Origin: Formicarius rufipectus
Taxonomy: Eukaryota > Chordata > Aves > Passeriformes > Formicariidae
Reading direction: 5' to 3'
Assembly: GCA_013399695.1 (NCBI GenBank)
Contig: VXAU01002071.1
Span: 1,496,362 to 1,560,361 of the forward strand
Length of the DNA: 64,000 nt
Made by a program: the position numbers and the translations under genes. Positions within the stretch are counted from its first letter, which is position 1; every line of letters starts with the position of its first letter. Below are positions 23,481-34,099 of this stretch, piece after piece. The notes under the pieces are model-generated. The model had not been told where the DNA came from. It saw only the letters and a list, made by a program, of their open reading frames with translations, and searched no databases.

Positions 23481-25728
23481 ATGTCTGCAGCAGGACTGCA
23501 GAACGAGGAGTGCCGAGCTGGAAAAGGAGCAAACTGGGTGAGAAGTCACCAGGGCCATGCAAGGATGGCAGCACTGTATGGGGGGTTGGGGCTAACCTGT
23601 CACATCAGGAGCACACACAGATGCCAAATTGGTGGTTTAGCCATTAAATCAGAGATAAACTAAAGGCTGAAATTGCTGAAATGACTGGGATGTCTCTAGC
23701 CTTGACTCTGAGTCAGCAGAGAACTCTGCCTTTACCCACCAGCAAGGTGCCAAAATCTCAGTGGGGATTTCACCAATGTGAAACCACCCCAAATGGGGCA
23801 GAGCCCAGAGCTGAAGGTGTGTTTTATCACATGAGTCACGATCCACTGGACCTGCACAAGGCCAAGCTCATTTCTGTTCCCATTTCTGACTAACATGGTC
23901 CTCAGGGTGTGCATCTTTCCAAGGTGGAAACAGCCAGTTATGTGCACACACTACAGATGATCTCATCTGACCCCAAACAAATGGAGAGACATTTCAATCA
24001 AAGCCTGAAACAAATTGCTGAGCCAATAGTGGGGGTGTGATTTTTACAGCCATTCAAATAACTAAACAAACTGGTTCAAGCACGATCTCTCTCCCTCTGT
24101 ATGTTAATATGGAAAAGAGCCTGGAAAACAGTGTGTGCCTGTGACAGCAGGAAGGTGAGCTGGGTGCCAATACTTAAACAAGATCAATCACTTCCCAGAG
24201 CAGTCTGAGCATGGAAACAAAGCTCCCTGCATGCCACAGCAGCTTTACACCACTGAAGTTTCTCCAGTTATGCAAAACTAAGCAAAAAACTTACCACTGA
24301 CTTTGGGAGGTGTATGAGGTGAGCATGGGTATAAATGACTCCTCATTAATATGAACTATTATGCATTAAATCAAACACTGACCACAGCATTTCCTCATCT
24401 GGTTCATCAGCTCTTAGTCAAACACCTGCTAAGATTATAGATCACATAGAGATTTTACTCCCTGAAGTTCCAACAGAGAGAAGAAATGATGATTTCTTTT
24501 TTCTCTGAATTTTTGTAAAGCGTCATTCTTTTGTGAGATTTCTCATTGAAGGTGACTCTGCCCAGAATAAGCCCAAAAACCTGTCAGGGTCTCGCAGAAT
24601 AAAGAATGATACAGAAATATAAGTTGGCTCTTTCTCACAAACTGCACATGCCCTGTTTCCACCTTGGGGTGGGCTCAGGCAGGGCTGGAAGTTGAACAGC
24701 ACGTCCACGTTCCCCTCACCCTCAACATCTTGAGGGTTTATCTCCTCCAAAGAGGACCAGCTGTGGTTCCCCTCCTGCAGCAGGACCTGGGGAGCCTCAC
24801 CACACAGTGACAACCATGAAGCACCAAGTAGCCCTGAATTTATTACAGTGTTTAATCTATTTTGTAACTCACAGAGTTGTGAAAAGCCCTGGTGAAGCCC
24901 GTGGACACACGAGTAGCTTTAACTCACTTTTCAGCTGAACACAGTGGTCAGAGACAGGGGCTGCCTGGTGAGGAACCTCGATGGGTGCAAGGGTGGAGCA
25001 GCATCTCCTCCGAGGGAAAAGGAAAGTGTCCCCCAGCACATCAGCTTGTCGTGTAGGTCACTTCATTCCAGGGCTCCTATACTTGAAATACAGGAGGATG
25101 TTCCTGTTCTAGCAAATAAATATCCCTGTGCTGGAACTGTGGTCCTGGGGCACATCCCTTCCCACGGGGAAACAGCTCCCTTCAAATCCTGCACAGACTC
25201 TGCCCCCTGTGGGGTCTGGGCACATCATCCCCCTGCTCAGCACCATCCTTAGGCAAAAGAAGGGGATCAAAGCACATTCCTGAGGGGGAGCCCCAAGGCA
25301 TAGCCTGGAGAGTCACTGGGAAAAGAGAAGGGCTCGAGGTCTCTGCAGGGAAAAAGGCTGGAGGAGTGTGCAGTAACAGCACTGCAGCTGTATCTGGGAA
25401 CAGAGGTCTGTTTGTTTTTACTTCTGTCTGACTCCAGCAAAGCAGAAGCTGATCATATGTGAAAGAGCCAGGATTTGAACAAGATCTCAGACAATAAAAA
25501 GGGCAAGGCAGAGGACCCTGCAGGAGGAAGAATGATGCAGTTTTATTCCCAGATGGAGGCATTCTCTGCTGCTTCAGATGTTAAGGTCAGGGGAGGACAG
25601 ATAACTGAATCCCCTTTTAAACCTCAGAAGGTGAGTGACCCTCATGTAGCCCCTCTCTGACAGAGACAGACTATTTCTCTACAAGCCCTCATACAAATAC
25701 ACGGCAGAAGAAAGGCTCCATCCTTCTG
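23481..25728. other. Unique noncoding sequence
   Basis: Single-copy DNA with no recognised exon or repeat. The part at 24240-24500 is AT-rich and complex (CCTCATTAATATGAAC, TTATGCATTAAATC), like the other candidate conserved blocks. The rest is GC-moderate. Confidence 0.45.
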
Positions 25729-25764
25729 AAAAAAAAAAAAAAATAAAAAGGGGGGGGGGAAAAA
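25729..25764. repeat. Composite homopolymer A15-T-A5-G10-A5
   Basis: A poly(A) run is interrupted by one T and followed directly by a run of ten G. There is no adjacent mRNA-like sequence or visible target-site duplication, so a processed pseudogene tail is not supported. Confidence 0.9.
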
Positions 25765-25854
25765 TCGAGCAGCAAAGGCTGTCTCTGCTCAGGTTTCCAG
25801 AAGAGGGGTGTGGGATCTCCCCAGGACCTGACTGCCAGCCCAACCCAGCTGGCT

Positions 25855-26310
25855 GCGAGAGGAGGTGCCACTCGCAGCGCTCCCGTCCCGCAGCGCAGAC
25901 GCTCCGGCTGCAGCCTCCGATGAAGCCTCCAGCTCACAGATTTGCGAGAGGGAAATGCTGTTTAAACACAACCAGCACAGGAGGCGGCCCCGGCTGCCAG
26001 ACCTGAGCCATCCTCCACCCCCGACGGCAGCGCCAGATGCCGCCTGCTCTGCCTCCTCCCGGCGCCGCAGCTCCTGCGAGCCCGGCCCGGGGCAGAGCCG
26101 GGGACGGAGCCCCGGAGAGGGTCGGGGGTGCCCGACCTCGGGGGGGGAGAGGGTCGGGGGTGCCCACATAGGACAGCAGCTGGGTGAGTGCGGGGATGGG
26201 GCTGTGCTTTGGAGTGAGGCTGCCTGGAACGCTCTGCCACTGAAATTTTCACTCCCACTTCCACGCACACCTCTCGGCACAAGAGGACTCCGCACGGCTC
26301 CCCTGGCCGT
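25855..26310. promoter_or_regulatory. CpG island E with plus-strand donor-like site
   Basis: CpG-dense from about 25860, strongest at 26030-26160, and fading by 26300. On the plus strand, CTGG|GTGAGTG is a good donor-like sequence with the exon side ending at 26183. That would suit an untranslated first exon transcribed toward higher coordinates. The minus frame of 285 codons (25789-26646) and the plus frame of 159 codons show no domain and overlap each other, so neither is called as a gene. Confidence 0.6.
26114..26165 (+). repeat. 32-bp tandem duplication, G-quadruplex-prone
   Basis: GGAGAGGGTCGGGGGTGCCC occurs twice with a 32-base period (starts at 26114 and 26146). The stretch 26140-26160 has a run of eight G, then AGA, GGG, TC and GGGGG. 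This meets the simple rule of four or more G tracts with loops under seven bases. Confidence 0.9.
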
Positions 26311-29300
26311 GCCACAAGTGCCCAGGGCTGTGCCAGGGCTGTAGGGTTGGTTTGTCTGGCAAGAAAAACCTCTCCCCCCTGCTCGCAGCCTTTTGTCCCA
26401 CGCCTCTGTGCTGAAGCACTTCCTCTGTGCTTGGACTTTGACGATCCTTGTGGATCCCTTCCAAACCAGGATATTCTGTGTTCCAAGTGACACCAACCCG
26501 CAGAAATAAAGCCCATCTGATGACTTACAAAATGACAGGGGAAAAAAAACCCAAAATAACACAAGTCCTCTCCAGTTTGGACTCCAGACCATCACACAAC
26601 ACAGCCACCAGGACAAACACGCTGGTGCTTGGCTGGGTGAGAGCATCTGACGAGGGGTTTGGAGGCCAGCAAGGGTGCCTGTTCACATGAATCCTGCAGC
26701 TTTTTGTGAGCCTTGGAGCTCCCCCTCAACCAGGGCAGCAGGAGGTCACCCAACCCCATGGCACCCACATCCCGAGCCAGGCTCCAGGGGCTCACAGTCT
26801 CTCCATCTGCCACTGGAGCACAGTCACAGCCACTTCCATGGGACAACAGGCTCTGATCTGACCATCAGGCTCCTTCTGAGGAGAAAAGAAAGGGCTGGAA
26901 CCACAGAGACTGATCATTTTACCTTCACTAGGTGGGCACCTAAAGCTTCCTCATGTTCACATAGGGAGTTAGGAAAGCTCTCCGAGCGTCTGAATATTTT
27001 TGTTGATCTGTCCCCAAATATCAGCCTCTGCTGCAGGCAAATGCTGTGATTTCTCAAGGAACCTTTTCATCCATTTTTTATATGGCTCACTTTCTTCAAA
27101 GGCAGACTGGGGCTGGATGTGAGCAGGGAAACTAATATTTCACTTTCCTTCTGTTGCATTTTAATTCTGAAGTTTGGCACTTGGCTGAACACTGCCCCAG
27201 TTTGCCAGGGAAGACACCAGGACTCAGCGGGTAACTGAGAGCAGAGCCATTAGTGCAGAAGAGGACAGGAACTGGTTGACCATTTTAAAGGCTATTCCCC
27301 CCCCCCTTTTATTTTAAAATCAAACTCACTGTTTAATCCCTCCCCTCCCATCAAGCAGTTGCCCCATTCAGACAAGGCAGGTGGTTAATTAAGAGCTATT
27401 TCGTTTTATCAAATAATACTCCTCAGGGACAAAGGAATGAACTGAGTGCTAAAACGTTCCAAATGGTGATCCCTCCCATTTCCATAATTTAGCCCAGTTC
27501 CCTTGGGACTTCTGCAGACCTGGGACTCCACCAGGAAAGTGTTCGCAGCAAGGAGAACCAAGAAGCAAGCTTCATCTTTTTGGTTCTGGTTCCACAGAAA
27601 TTAATGCTCAGCCTGAACACCTTGGTGGCATCCCACGGTGTCAGAAGGCAGACGTGGTGGGCACAGCCCCCAGCCAGGATTAATCCTGCCAGTGGTGCCC
27701 AGCGGTGCAGTTGGCAAGTCCTGCCCATCAGCTGTGCCACGGGGGGCTCTCTGACCACACACCCACACCTCTGCAAACGCCTCTGTGGCACCTGCTGCCA
27801 CGTCCCAGTGGCCTCAGAGCAAAACCAACGAGGTCCCCACCACCCAGGAGTGTTTGTGCCAGGGGAGGATGTGCCCCTGTCAGAGCAAACCCAGGAGCAT
27901 CCCCAGAGCTGCTCGGGTGGGCTGCGTGCCACTGCTCTGCTGGCAGGGAGAGGGGGGTGAGGTAGGGGCTTAAAAATTCCCCGAGTGCTCCCAGGAATTC
28001 TGCAGCTCTGCTACAGCTTTTCCACTTTCTGCTTGGAGGGCTGGGTGTCTCCAGCAAGGCTGTGCTTAATCAAAAGAAAAACCTCACCAGTAAGGATTCA
28101 ATCCCAAGAGGACACAGAAGCCAATTACAGTTCTGGTCCACCTGCAATTTTTTTCCCCCCTCTGATATGGTTTTATTAATTTCACACCGACTTTCAGCCG
28201 GGGGTAGAAGTGTCAGTCGGGGAAGAAATCTTGTAGCAGATAAGCTATTGCATCATTAAAAATCCCCACTTTGTTTCTGGCTTGTGCAGAGGTTGAGATT
28301 TACATCCCATCTCTTCAGTTCAGAAACCTCAGTTTAAAACCTTTCCTGTTGATCAAGAAAGAAGCCAGTCTAGTCCTGATCCAGAAATTAGTCAGTACAG
28401 TCTATGTTGTTAAAAATTAATTTTACCTGATGGCTCCTCAAAGCCAAGTGAGACACAGCAAGGCTGTGGCAGAGCCCTCTTCCCCATCTTCACCTTCCTC
28501 CACTCTCACATTTCTCATTTTCATCACTTCTCATTGCTGACCACTTCTTTCAAAATGCTTCAGTTTTAATTAAACAGGTACAAATAAACACAAAGAAAGG
28601 AAATCTTAGAATCTCTCATCTACAAAATATATCCACATGAGGTATTTTAGATAAATGATCAGAGCACGGTGTATTTATGGAGCTCATCCCACTGTCATTA
28701 ATTCAGCCACAGGGTTACACCCCCTCGGGGTTTTCACACTGGGCTTTTTCTTTGTGGCACAAAATTCTCACCTCCTTCTGCCCTCACAAAGACCCTCATT
28801 GACTTCAGCTCTGAGCAAAATAAATCTTACTTGACCCCAGTGCTGTTCTCACCTTGTGGGGATTTTATTTCTCCTGCCTGTCTGCTGGGCATCCCCACAG
28901 GCTCCCAGCACAGGAGGGCAACCCACACACTGGGTTTTCATTGCTGCCTCCATCCCTGACACCTGACTTATGATGGGCTCAGAGAGACTCCTCCATTCTC
29001 ATCCCCAGCTTCTTCCCTTATAAAATGAATTCTAATTAATAAGTGTCAGTGTGTCAGCTTGAGCTCCTCAGATGGAAGCCAGGAAAGATCTACAAAGTGT
29101 CATTAATTCAGAATTAGTTTCCGAGACATCATTTCTTTACCTTTATAACTGTCTATCCCTTCACCAATCCATCTCCATGCAATTTTACATCATGATCATT
29201 TACCAAAATATCCTAGAGGCTGTTTTATTTTAAGCCTTTGCCATTTTTCTCTGTGGTTGCTCTGAGTTCGGATGTGGATTCTCAGGGAAGATGGATTTGC

Positions 29301-30488
29301 CAGGCAGAGGATGGACTTGCTGTCAGGGAAGAGGTTTGTCTTTAACCCTGCAAGGGCCATGGGAAGATGCTGTCCTGGGTGAGCAGCCAGCATAAAGCAG
29401 TTGTTGTTTTTATCAAAATCTTGATCTATAATTCATCTTAAAATGCTTCTCCTGCTTGTCACTCCCCCTGTGCATCCCTCCAAGCACACTCCAGCATGTA
29501 TATTTAAGTGGGGAACTGGAGAAGGGCTCACGTTCAAGGTAAACAACTTCGAAGAACAGGAGACATAAAAATTGAAGCACACAAAAGTTCTCACACATCT
29601 CCCAGACCAGATAAGATGGGAAATCATCACCCTGCTGCAAAGAAACAACATCACAATGCAAGCTGGCAATATTTGGTGGGTAAAGAAGAGCCTGTTGTAG
29701 CCATTCCCTTTTACAAGGGGTTACAGCAGCTGTCTCAGAGCCTCCCTTGCTATTATCTTCCTGGTTTAGAATATGACCTTTGGATTTGTTTTCAATAAAA
29801 GAGGTTCAGGAAAAATAAATAAAAATATTTCATAGGAAGTTTAGTATCTGGAAAAGCTGCTCATGCACACTCACATATAAAATAAGGCTGATTTACTCAT
29901 TGCAAATTGTTGGATCCTTTTCCTGTAACCCACCCTAATCTCTCCACAATCCTCTCTCTGTCCCCATCAAACCAGAAATGCCTTTTGTTGAGTCAATGTT
30001 GAGATTTAAATAAAAGGAGCCAGAAAGGGACACTCCTTCCCTCTGTTTCCTAGACAAGATCTTCCTTGGAACTGGAAATTTCTGCAAAGTGTTTAAATTG
30101 AGTCTCCTCATCCTCCAAACCCGTGACCCCTCTGCGAGGTGCTGTCCGGGTCAGCTCCAGGTGGGGTGCATTCAAAACTCTGCACAAGCAAACATTTCCA
30201 CAAGCAGGGCCAGAGGAGGAGCCTGAGGACCTGGGGAAGGTGGAACCTTGATCTGCTCTGCCTTTTTTGTCACTTGAAAGGGTTAAATTACAGTGCAAAC
30301 CCCTTCACAGAGCACCCCAATGCATGGGCAGGAAACCAGGAGCTCCCAAATCCCCTGAGAGGGGCACGTGAGCCTTGTCACCCCCTCCCCTGTCCCAGCC
30401 ACCCTTCCTGCCCCGGTTCTTGAGCAGATCCCAGGGCCAGCAGTGCCAGCCCTGCTCAGAGCAGCTCTGCAGCACCTGAGGCAGCTTT
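26311..30488. other. Unique noncoding sequence
   Basis: Four kilobases of single-copy DNA without a recognised gene or CR1. A C run occurs at about 27297-27306. AT-rich stretches lie at 27370-27420 and 28390-28690 with no repeat match. Open frames are short and occur on both strands. Confidence 0.5.
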
Positions 30489-30579
30489 TATAGAATCACA
30501 GGATGGTTTGGGGTGGAAGGGACCTTAAAGCTCATCTAGTTTCAACCCCTGGCCCTGGCCAGGGACACTTTCCACTTTG
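30489..30579 (-). repeat. CR1 LINE 3'-end fragment (minus sense)
   Basis: TATAGAATCACAGGATGGTT is followed by GGGTGGAAGGGACCTTAAAG, and the copy then stops after about 90 bases near TTTCCACTT. The terminal AGAATCACAGGATGG octamer region is well kept. It is severely 5'-truncated, as is typical of CR1. Confidence 0.93.
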
Positions 30580-32147
30580 CCAAGAAGACATCTCACAGGA
30601 GAGCTCAGCAAAACTCAGCTGCTTTGGGATGTTTTGTGTTTCTTTGCTGTTTTTTTTTTTTTAATTAGTTTTTTTCCCCTTTTTTGCATGTTTGTTCCTC
30701 TTTGGCAAAGCAGTTTGGGAGGCAGCTGCAGGCCATGGAACATCTCACACGTGGCCTGGCTCCATCCTGCAGTGCACAGGGTGACCTTGGGGTGACTGCA
30801 GCACCGGTTCTGTGTAATGAGACAAAAATTGATGCTCTCGTGTCTCTCCAGTGGAGAGCTCTCCTCAGGGGGCTTCATCTCCTCTGCTCCAGGAAGAAAA
30901 GCAGAAGAGCAGGAGGGGTGAGGGGGGATACACATGCTCCTGCCAATATTCAGAAGTTGCAACAACCTTTAGAAGAGGAGATGCCCAAAGCACTGTTGGC
31001 TCACCCTGCAGCAGGGACAGCAACACCCTCAGCACCCTCTCCCTTGGCTTTGCCTCTTTTCATCCCACATTTCCCTCTATCCTTTCTCCCTTCCAACAGC
31101 TCTCTTCCTCCAACACTAATTTGGTTTTTACTCCTTGCTAATTTTGGCAATTAAGCCTCCCAGCCAACTCCCAGGGAGGGAGGGAAATGGGAAACACACC
31201 CAACAGGGACGTGACAACACGAAGAGGAAGACAAGTCACTCACGCTCTGCAGTGCTGCCCTTCCCTGCTTGAACCTCATCTGCAGAATTTAAAGCAACTT
31301 AACACCCTGTAGCATAAATGGGGGCCTAATCTCATTACACTAATAATTCATAGGGCTTGATCCATGGGAATTTGGCAGATAAATGGGGAGAGTTTTATAA
31401 AAGTGCCCATCATCTTTAAGAAGCCGCCTTTGGAACGTGTCTGTGGGATCATCCTTCCAGCACTGACAGCTCTGAACCCGTGCTGGGGGCTTCATCCTCT
31501 CAGAAATCACACTTTAAACCCCCCTCCCAATGCAGGAGCCCTCAGACAGCACCTGGGGGGTGTTGGCAAGAGCCACAAGCAGCTGCACAGGGCTGGACCC
31601 CCGGGATGCTCGGAGGAGTTTTGCTCACACTTCGTGGTACATTTTGTTCCCCAGTTCTCCATCCTAACCCCTTTTTTTTTAGGAAACAGATTATTACCAC
31701 ATCAAAAATGACCTACATAAGGAAAACATATATCTTTATTGTGCACTTCTCATTATTTCTGTGCTGAAAACCAGACAAAATCCTCTGGAGTGCAGTGAAA
31801 CCCTGGGTTTGGGATGAGGCACTTGGGACTCTGGTTTGGGACCTGCTGTTGGGCAGAGGTTCTTCTGGTACTGCAATTATACAAAACCACCTTAAGCCAT
31901 TCAGGAAATGTGAGCCTATAAATTTCAAAGGTTGAAACAAAACTGAAGGACACTCCGTGTGTACCAGAAATACCTGGAGAGAGTTGTTTTGAAAGTTAAT
32001 GTGTCCAGGGGGGCTTTTCCCCTCCTGCAGCCCCATTTGTACTGGTGGGGGTGAATGTGCTCTCAAACAAACACCTCCAGGAGCCTCAAGGGTTCTGTTT
32101 AGTTCAGGAATTTGAAACTTTCCTACAGTCAGGTATTTGTTGGCTCT
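30580..32147. other. Unique noncoding sequence
   Basis: Single-copy DNA with a T run at 30650-30662 and T-rich flanks. An AT-rich complex patch lies at 31285-31420 (ACACTAATAATTCATAGG). No exon or repeat family was recognised. Confidence 0.5.
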
Positions 32148-32309
32148 TAAAAAAACCCCAAAAATAACCAAAACCCAAAACAACAAAATCAAACAAAAAA
32201 CCCAAAAAACCAACCAAACAAAAAAACCCAAACAAAAAAAACAAACCACAAAACAAACCCCAAAAAGCACAAACCAAAACCAAACAAAAGAAACAAACAC
32301 AAACCCCCG
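32148..32309. repeat. AC-rich low-complexity tract
   Basis: About 160 bases consist almost only of A and C on the plus strand, in irregular CAAA, CAAAA and CCCAAA units with very few T or G. It resembles a degenerate (CAAA)n microsatellite. On the minus strand it is a T/G tract that yields an artefactual, very aromatic and hydrophobic open frame. Confidence 0.9.
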
Positions 32310-32364
32310 GAGCTCACTCCTGTTCCACCCTCAGCCCCTGGTGGGGCACACCCAGGGTCCCGCA

Positions 32365-32411
32365 GGTGCTGCCCAGGGCAGTTGGTGCTGCCCAGGGCAG
32401 TTGGTGCTGCC
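32365..32411. repeat. 19-bp tandem repeat, 2.5 copies
   Basis: GGTGCTGCCCAGGGCAGTT is repeated exactly at 32365-32383 and 32384-32402, followed by a partial third unit. It is a small local duplication. Confidence 0.93.
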
Positions 32412-33894
32412 AGGAGCTCCGGGAGCTTTGTCTGACCCACAGCCAGGGAAATACTGAGCAAAGAGCTCAGGAACGGCCCCAGGAGGTGGGAGTTGGGTCA
32501 CAACCAACCTTCTAAACCTGGAGCCATGAGCAAGGGGAAAGCTGCTGGGTTTGTCCAGTTTAGCCTCCCAGTCCCAGCCCTGGCTGGTTTTCCAACACCT
32601 CTGGTGAGGGCTTCGCTCACCTTCGGCCTCTTCCCACACAAACCCCAACTTGTGGGGACACAAAAATGCAAAAGCACTCAATCTACCCCAAGAAACAATT
32701 AAAAACTAATGCTATTAGTCTGCATTAAAACAAAGCAAGTCTCAGAAATGAAGGAGAAATTGCTTTGCATTAGTTTCTCTGCTTGTCATCCTGCTCCTAG
32801 CAGGGCTTTAATAATAACCATACTTATTAGAATAGGTTGCTGATCACACTCATCAATCCTGAAGTGCAGGCTCCTGCCAGAAAGAATTTATAAGCCTTTT
32901 AATATGCTCTGACTTTGGAAGGTCAGATTTGGGGGAGCAGAGCCTGGTGCCAGCTCCCTGGGACACACAACCTTCCTCCTCTGGGACAGGGAACAGGAGC
33001 CAAGATGCTCATGAGAAATGATGGATTAACCCTAACCCTAAAGGTTTTCTTCCACAGAAACAAAGTAAATTGTTCACAATAACCCAAACACATAATTTTT
33101 GTTGTTATTGTTTTTGAAATTTGCCTGTTTTCTTCACCAAGACTTCAGAAGCAGCAGAACATTTTCAGGCTCTTTACAACACACAAGCTGTTTACAGGAA
33201 ATAGATTATTTACTACCCACGAAGTATTTACAGGAAATAGATTAAAAAAAAAATCTTTGCTCTTAAACTTCAGTTCCTTTTCAAAACGCACCAGTATAGA
33301 GGAAAAATATTGGAGAGTGTCTGATCATTTAAAAGGGTGAAGAAAAGTGGTTATGTAGAGCCCTGGGAGCAGCCCCTGGCTCCAGTGATAGCACAGGCAT
33401 CGTATCACCCCATCACACAGAGCTGGAATTGATTGTCCCCATTGGCTTTTTCCCCCATCCCCTTAATCCTTTTCTGCAGCTTTACTGAGTTCTTTACTCC
33501 CTTTTTATTCTTTCCAGGGGCTTAAGTCAAGTTTTCAGTCAGGCTTCAAAGGGTCTTAGACATTTTGTGCCTGTAATTCCTGGACACCAACAAATGCCAG
33601 AATAATGTTCTTGGAGGAGCCCTTGGAGGAGCTAGAATTAGACATTCACAGCTGCAACAGATCCCAGTTGTGCTCCCAAAGAGCTGCAGTGAAGAAATAT
33701 TAATCCCCAGCTGATTTGCTGATTTGTGTGTGCTGAGGTTCTGCACCAAACTGGGACATTCACACCTCGAGATCTTAGCGAGTGACCTCAGCCCAGAGCC
33801 AGGGAGGGAGGTCAGATCCTCCTAAGGAGGTTCCAGTCACACAGTCTGAGCCAGGAAGGAGCCTGGCTTGGGCCAGATGCTGATGGATTGGAAT
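32412..33894. other. Unique noncoding sequence with small repeats
   Basis: The stretch 32690-32900 is AT-rich and complex (CTAATGCTATTAGTCTGC). A telomere-like TTAACCCTAACCCTAAA lies at 33025-33041. An 18-base exact direct repeat lies at 33191-33208 and 33227-33244. No exon was recognised. Confidence 0.5.
33191..33244. repeat. 18-bp exact direct repeat
   Basis: TTTACAGGAAATAGATTA occurs at 33191-33208 and again at 33227-33244, 36 bases apart start to start. It could be a local duplication or a decayed target-site duplication, but the 18 bases between contain no recognisable element. Confidence 0.9.
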
Positions 33895-34099
33895 CCTCAG
33901 GAAGAATTGCCCCATGGAAAGGGTGGGCAGGCACTGGCAGGGGCTGCCCAGGGAGGTTTGGAGTGTCCAGCCCTGGAGGTGCCCAAGGAATGACTGGAAG
34001 TGGTACTGAGTGCTCTGGGCTGAGGGACAAGGTGGGGCTTTGCCATGGGTTGGGCTCCGTCTTGGAGGGCTTTTCCAACTGAAATAGTTCTGTGACATA
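33895..34099 (+). repeat. CR1 LINE 3' fragment (plus sense)
   Basis: The sequence order matches CR1 in the sense direction. GGAAGAATTG is followed by GCAGGCACTGGCAGGGGCTG and CCCAGGGAGGTTTGGAG. Next comes GTGCTCTGGGCTGAGGGAC, and it ends with CTTGGAGGGCTTTTCCAACT and the terminal TAGTTCTGTGACAT. The copy is moderately diverged. The CR1 terminus is the typical octamer-like repeat. Confidence 0.88.

Noticed and set aside
25789..26646. 285-codon minus-strand frame
   Set aside because: It overlaps a CpG island and other open frames, is low in domain-like features, and shows no family resemblance.
32147..32461. Hydrophobic, aromatic minus-strand frames
   Set aside because: They come from the T/G-rich complement of the AC-rich low-complexity tract.
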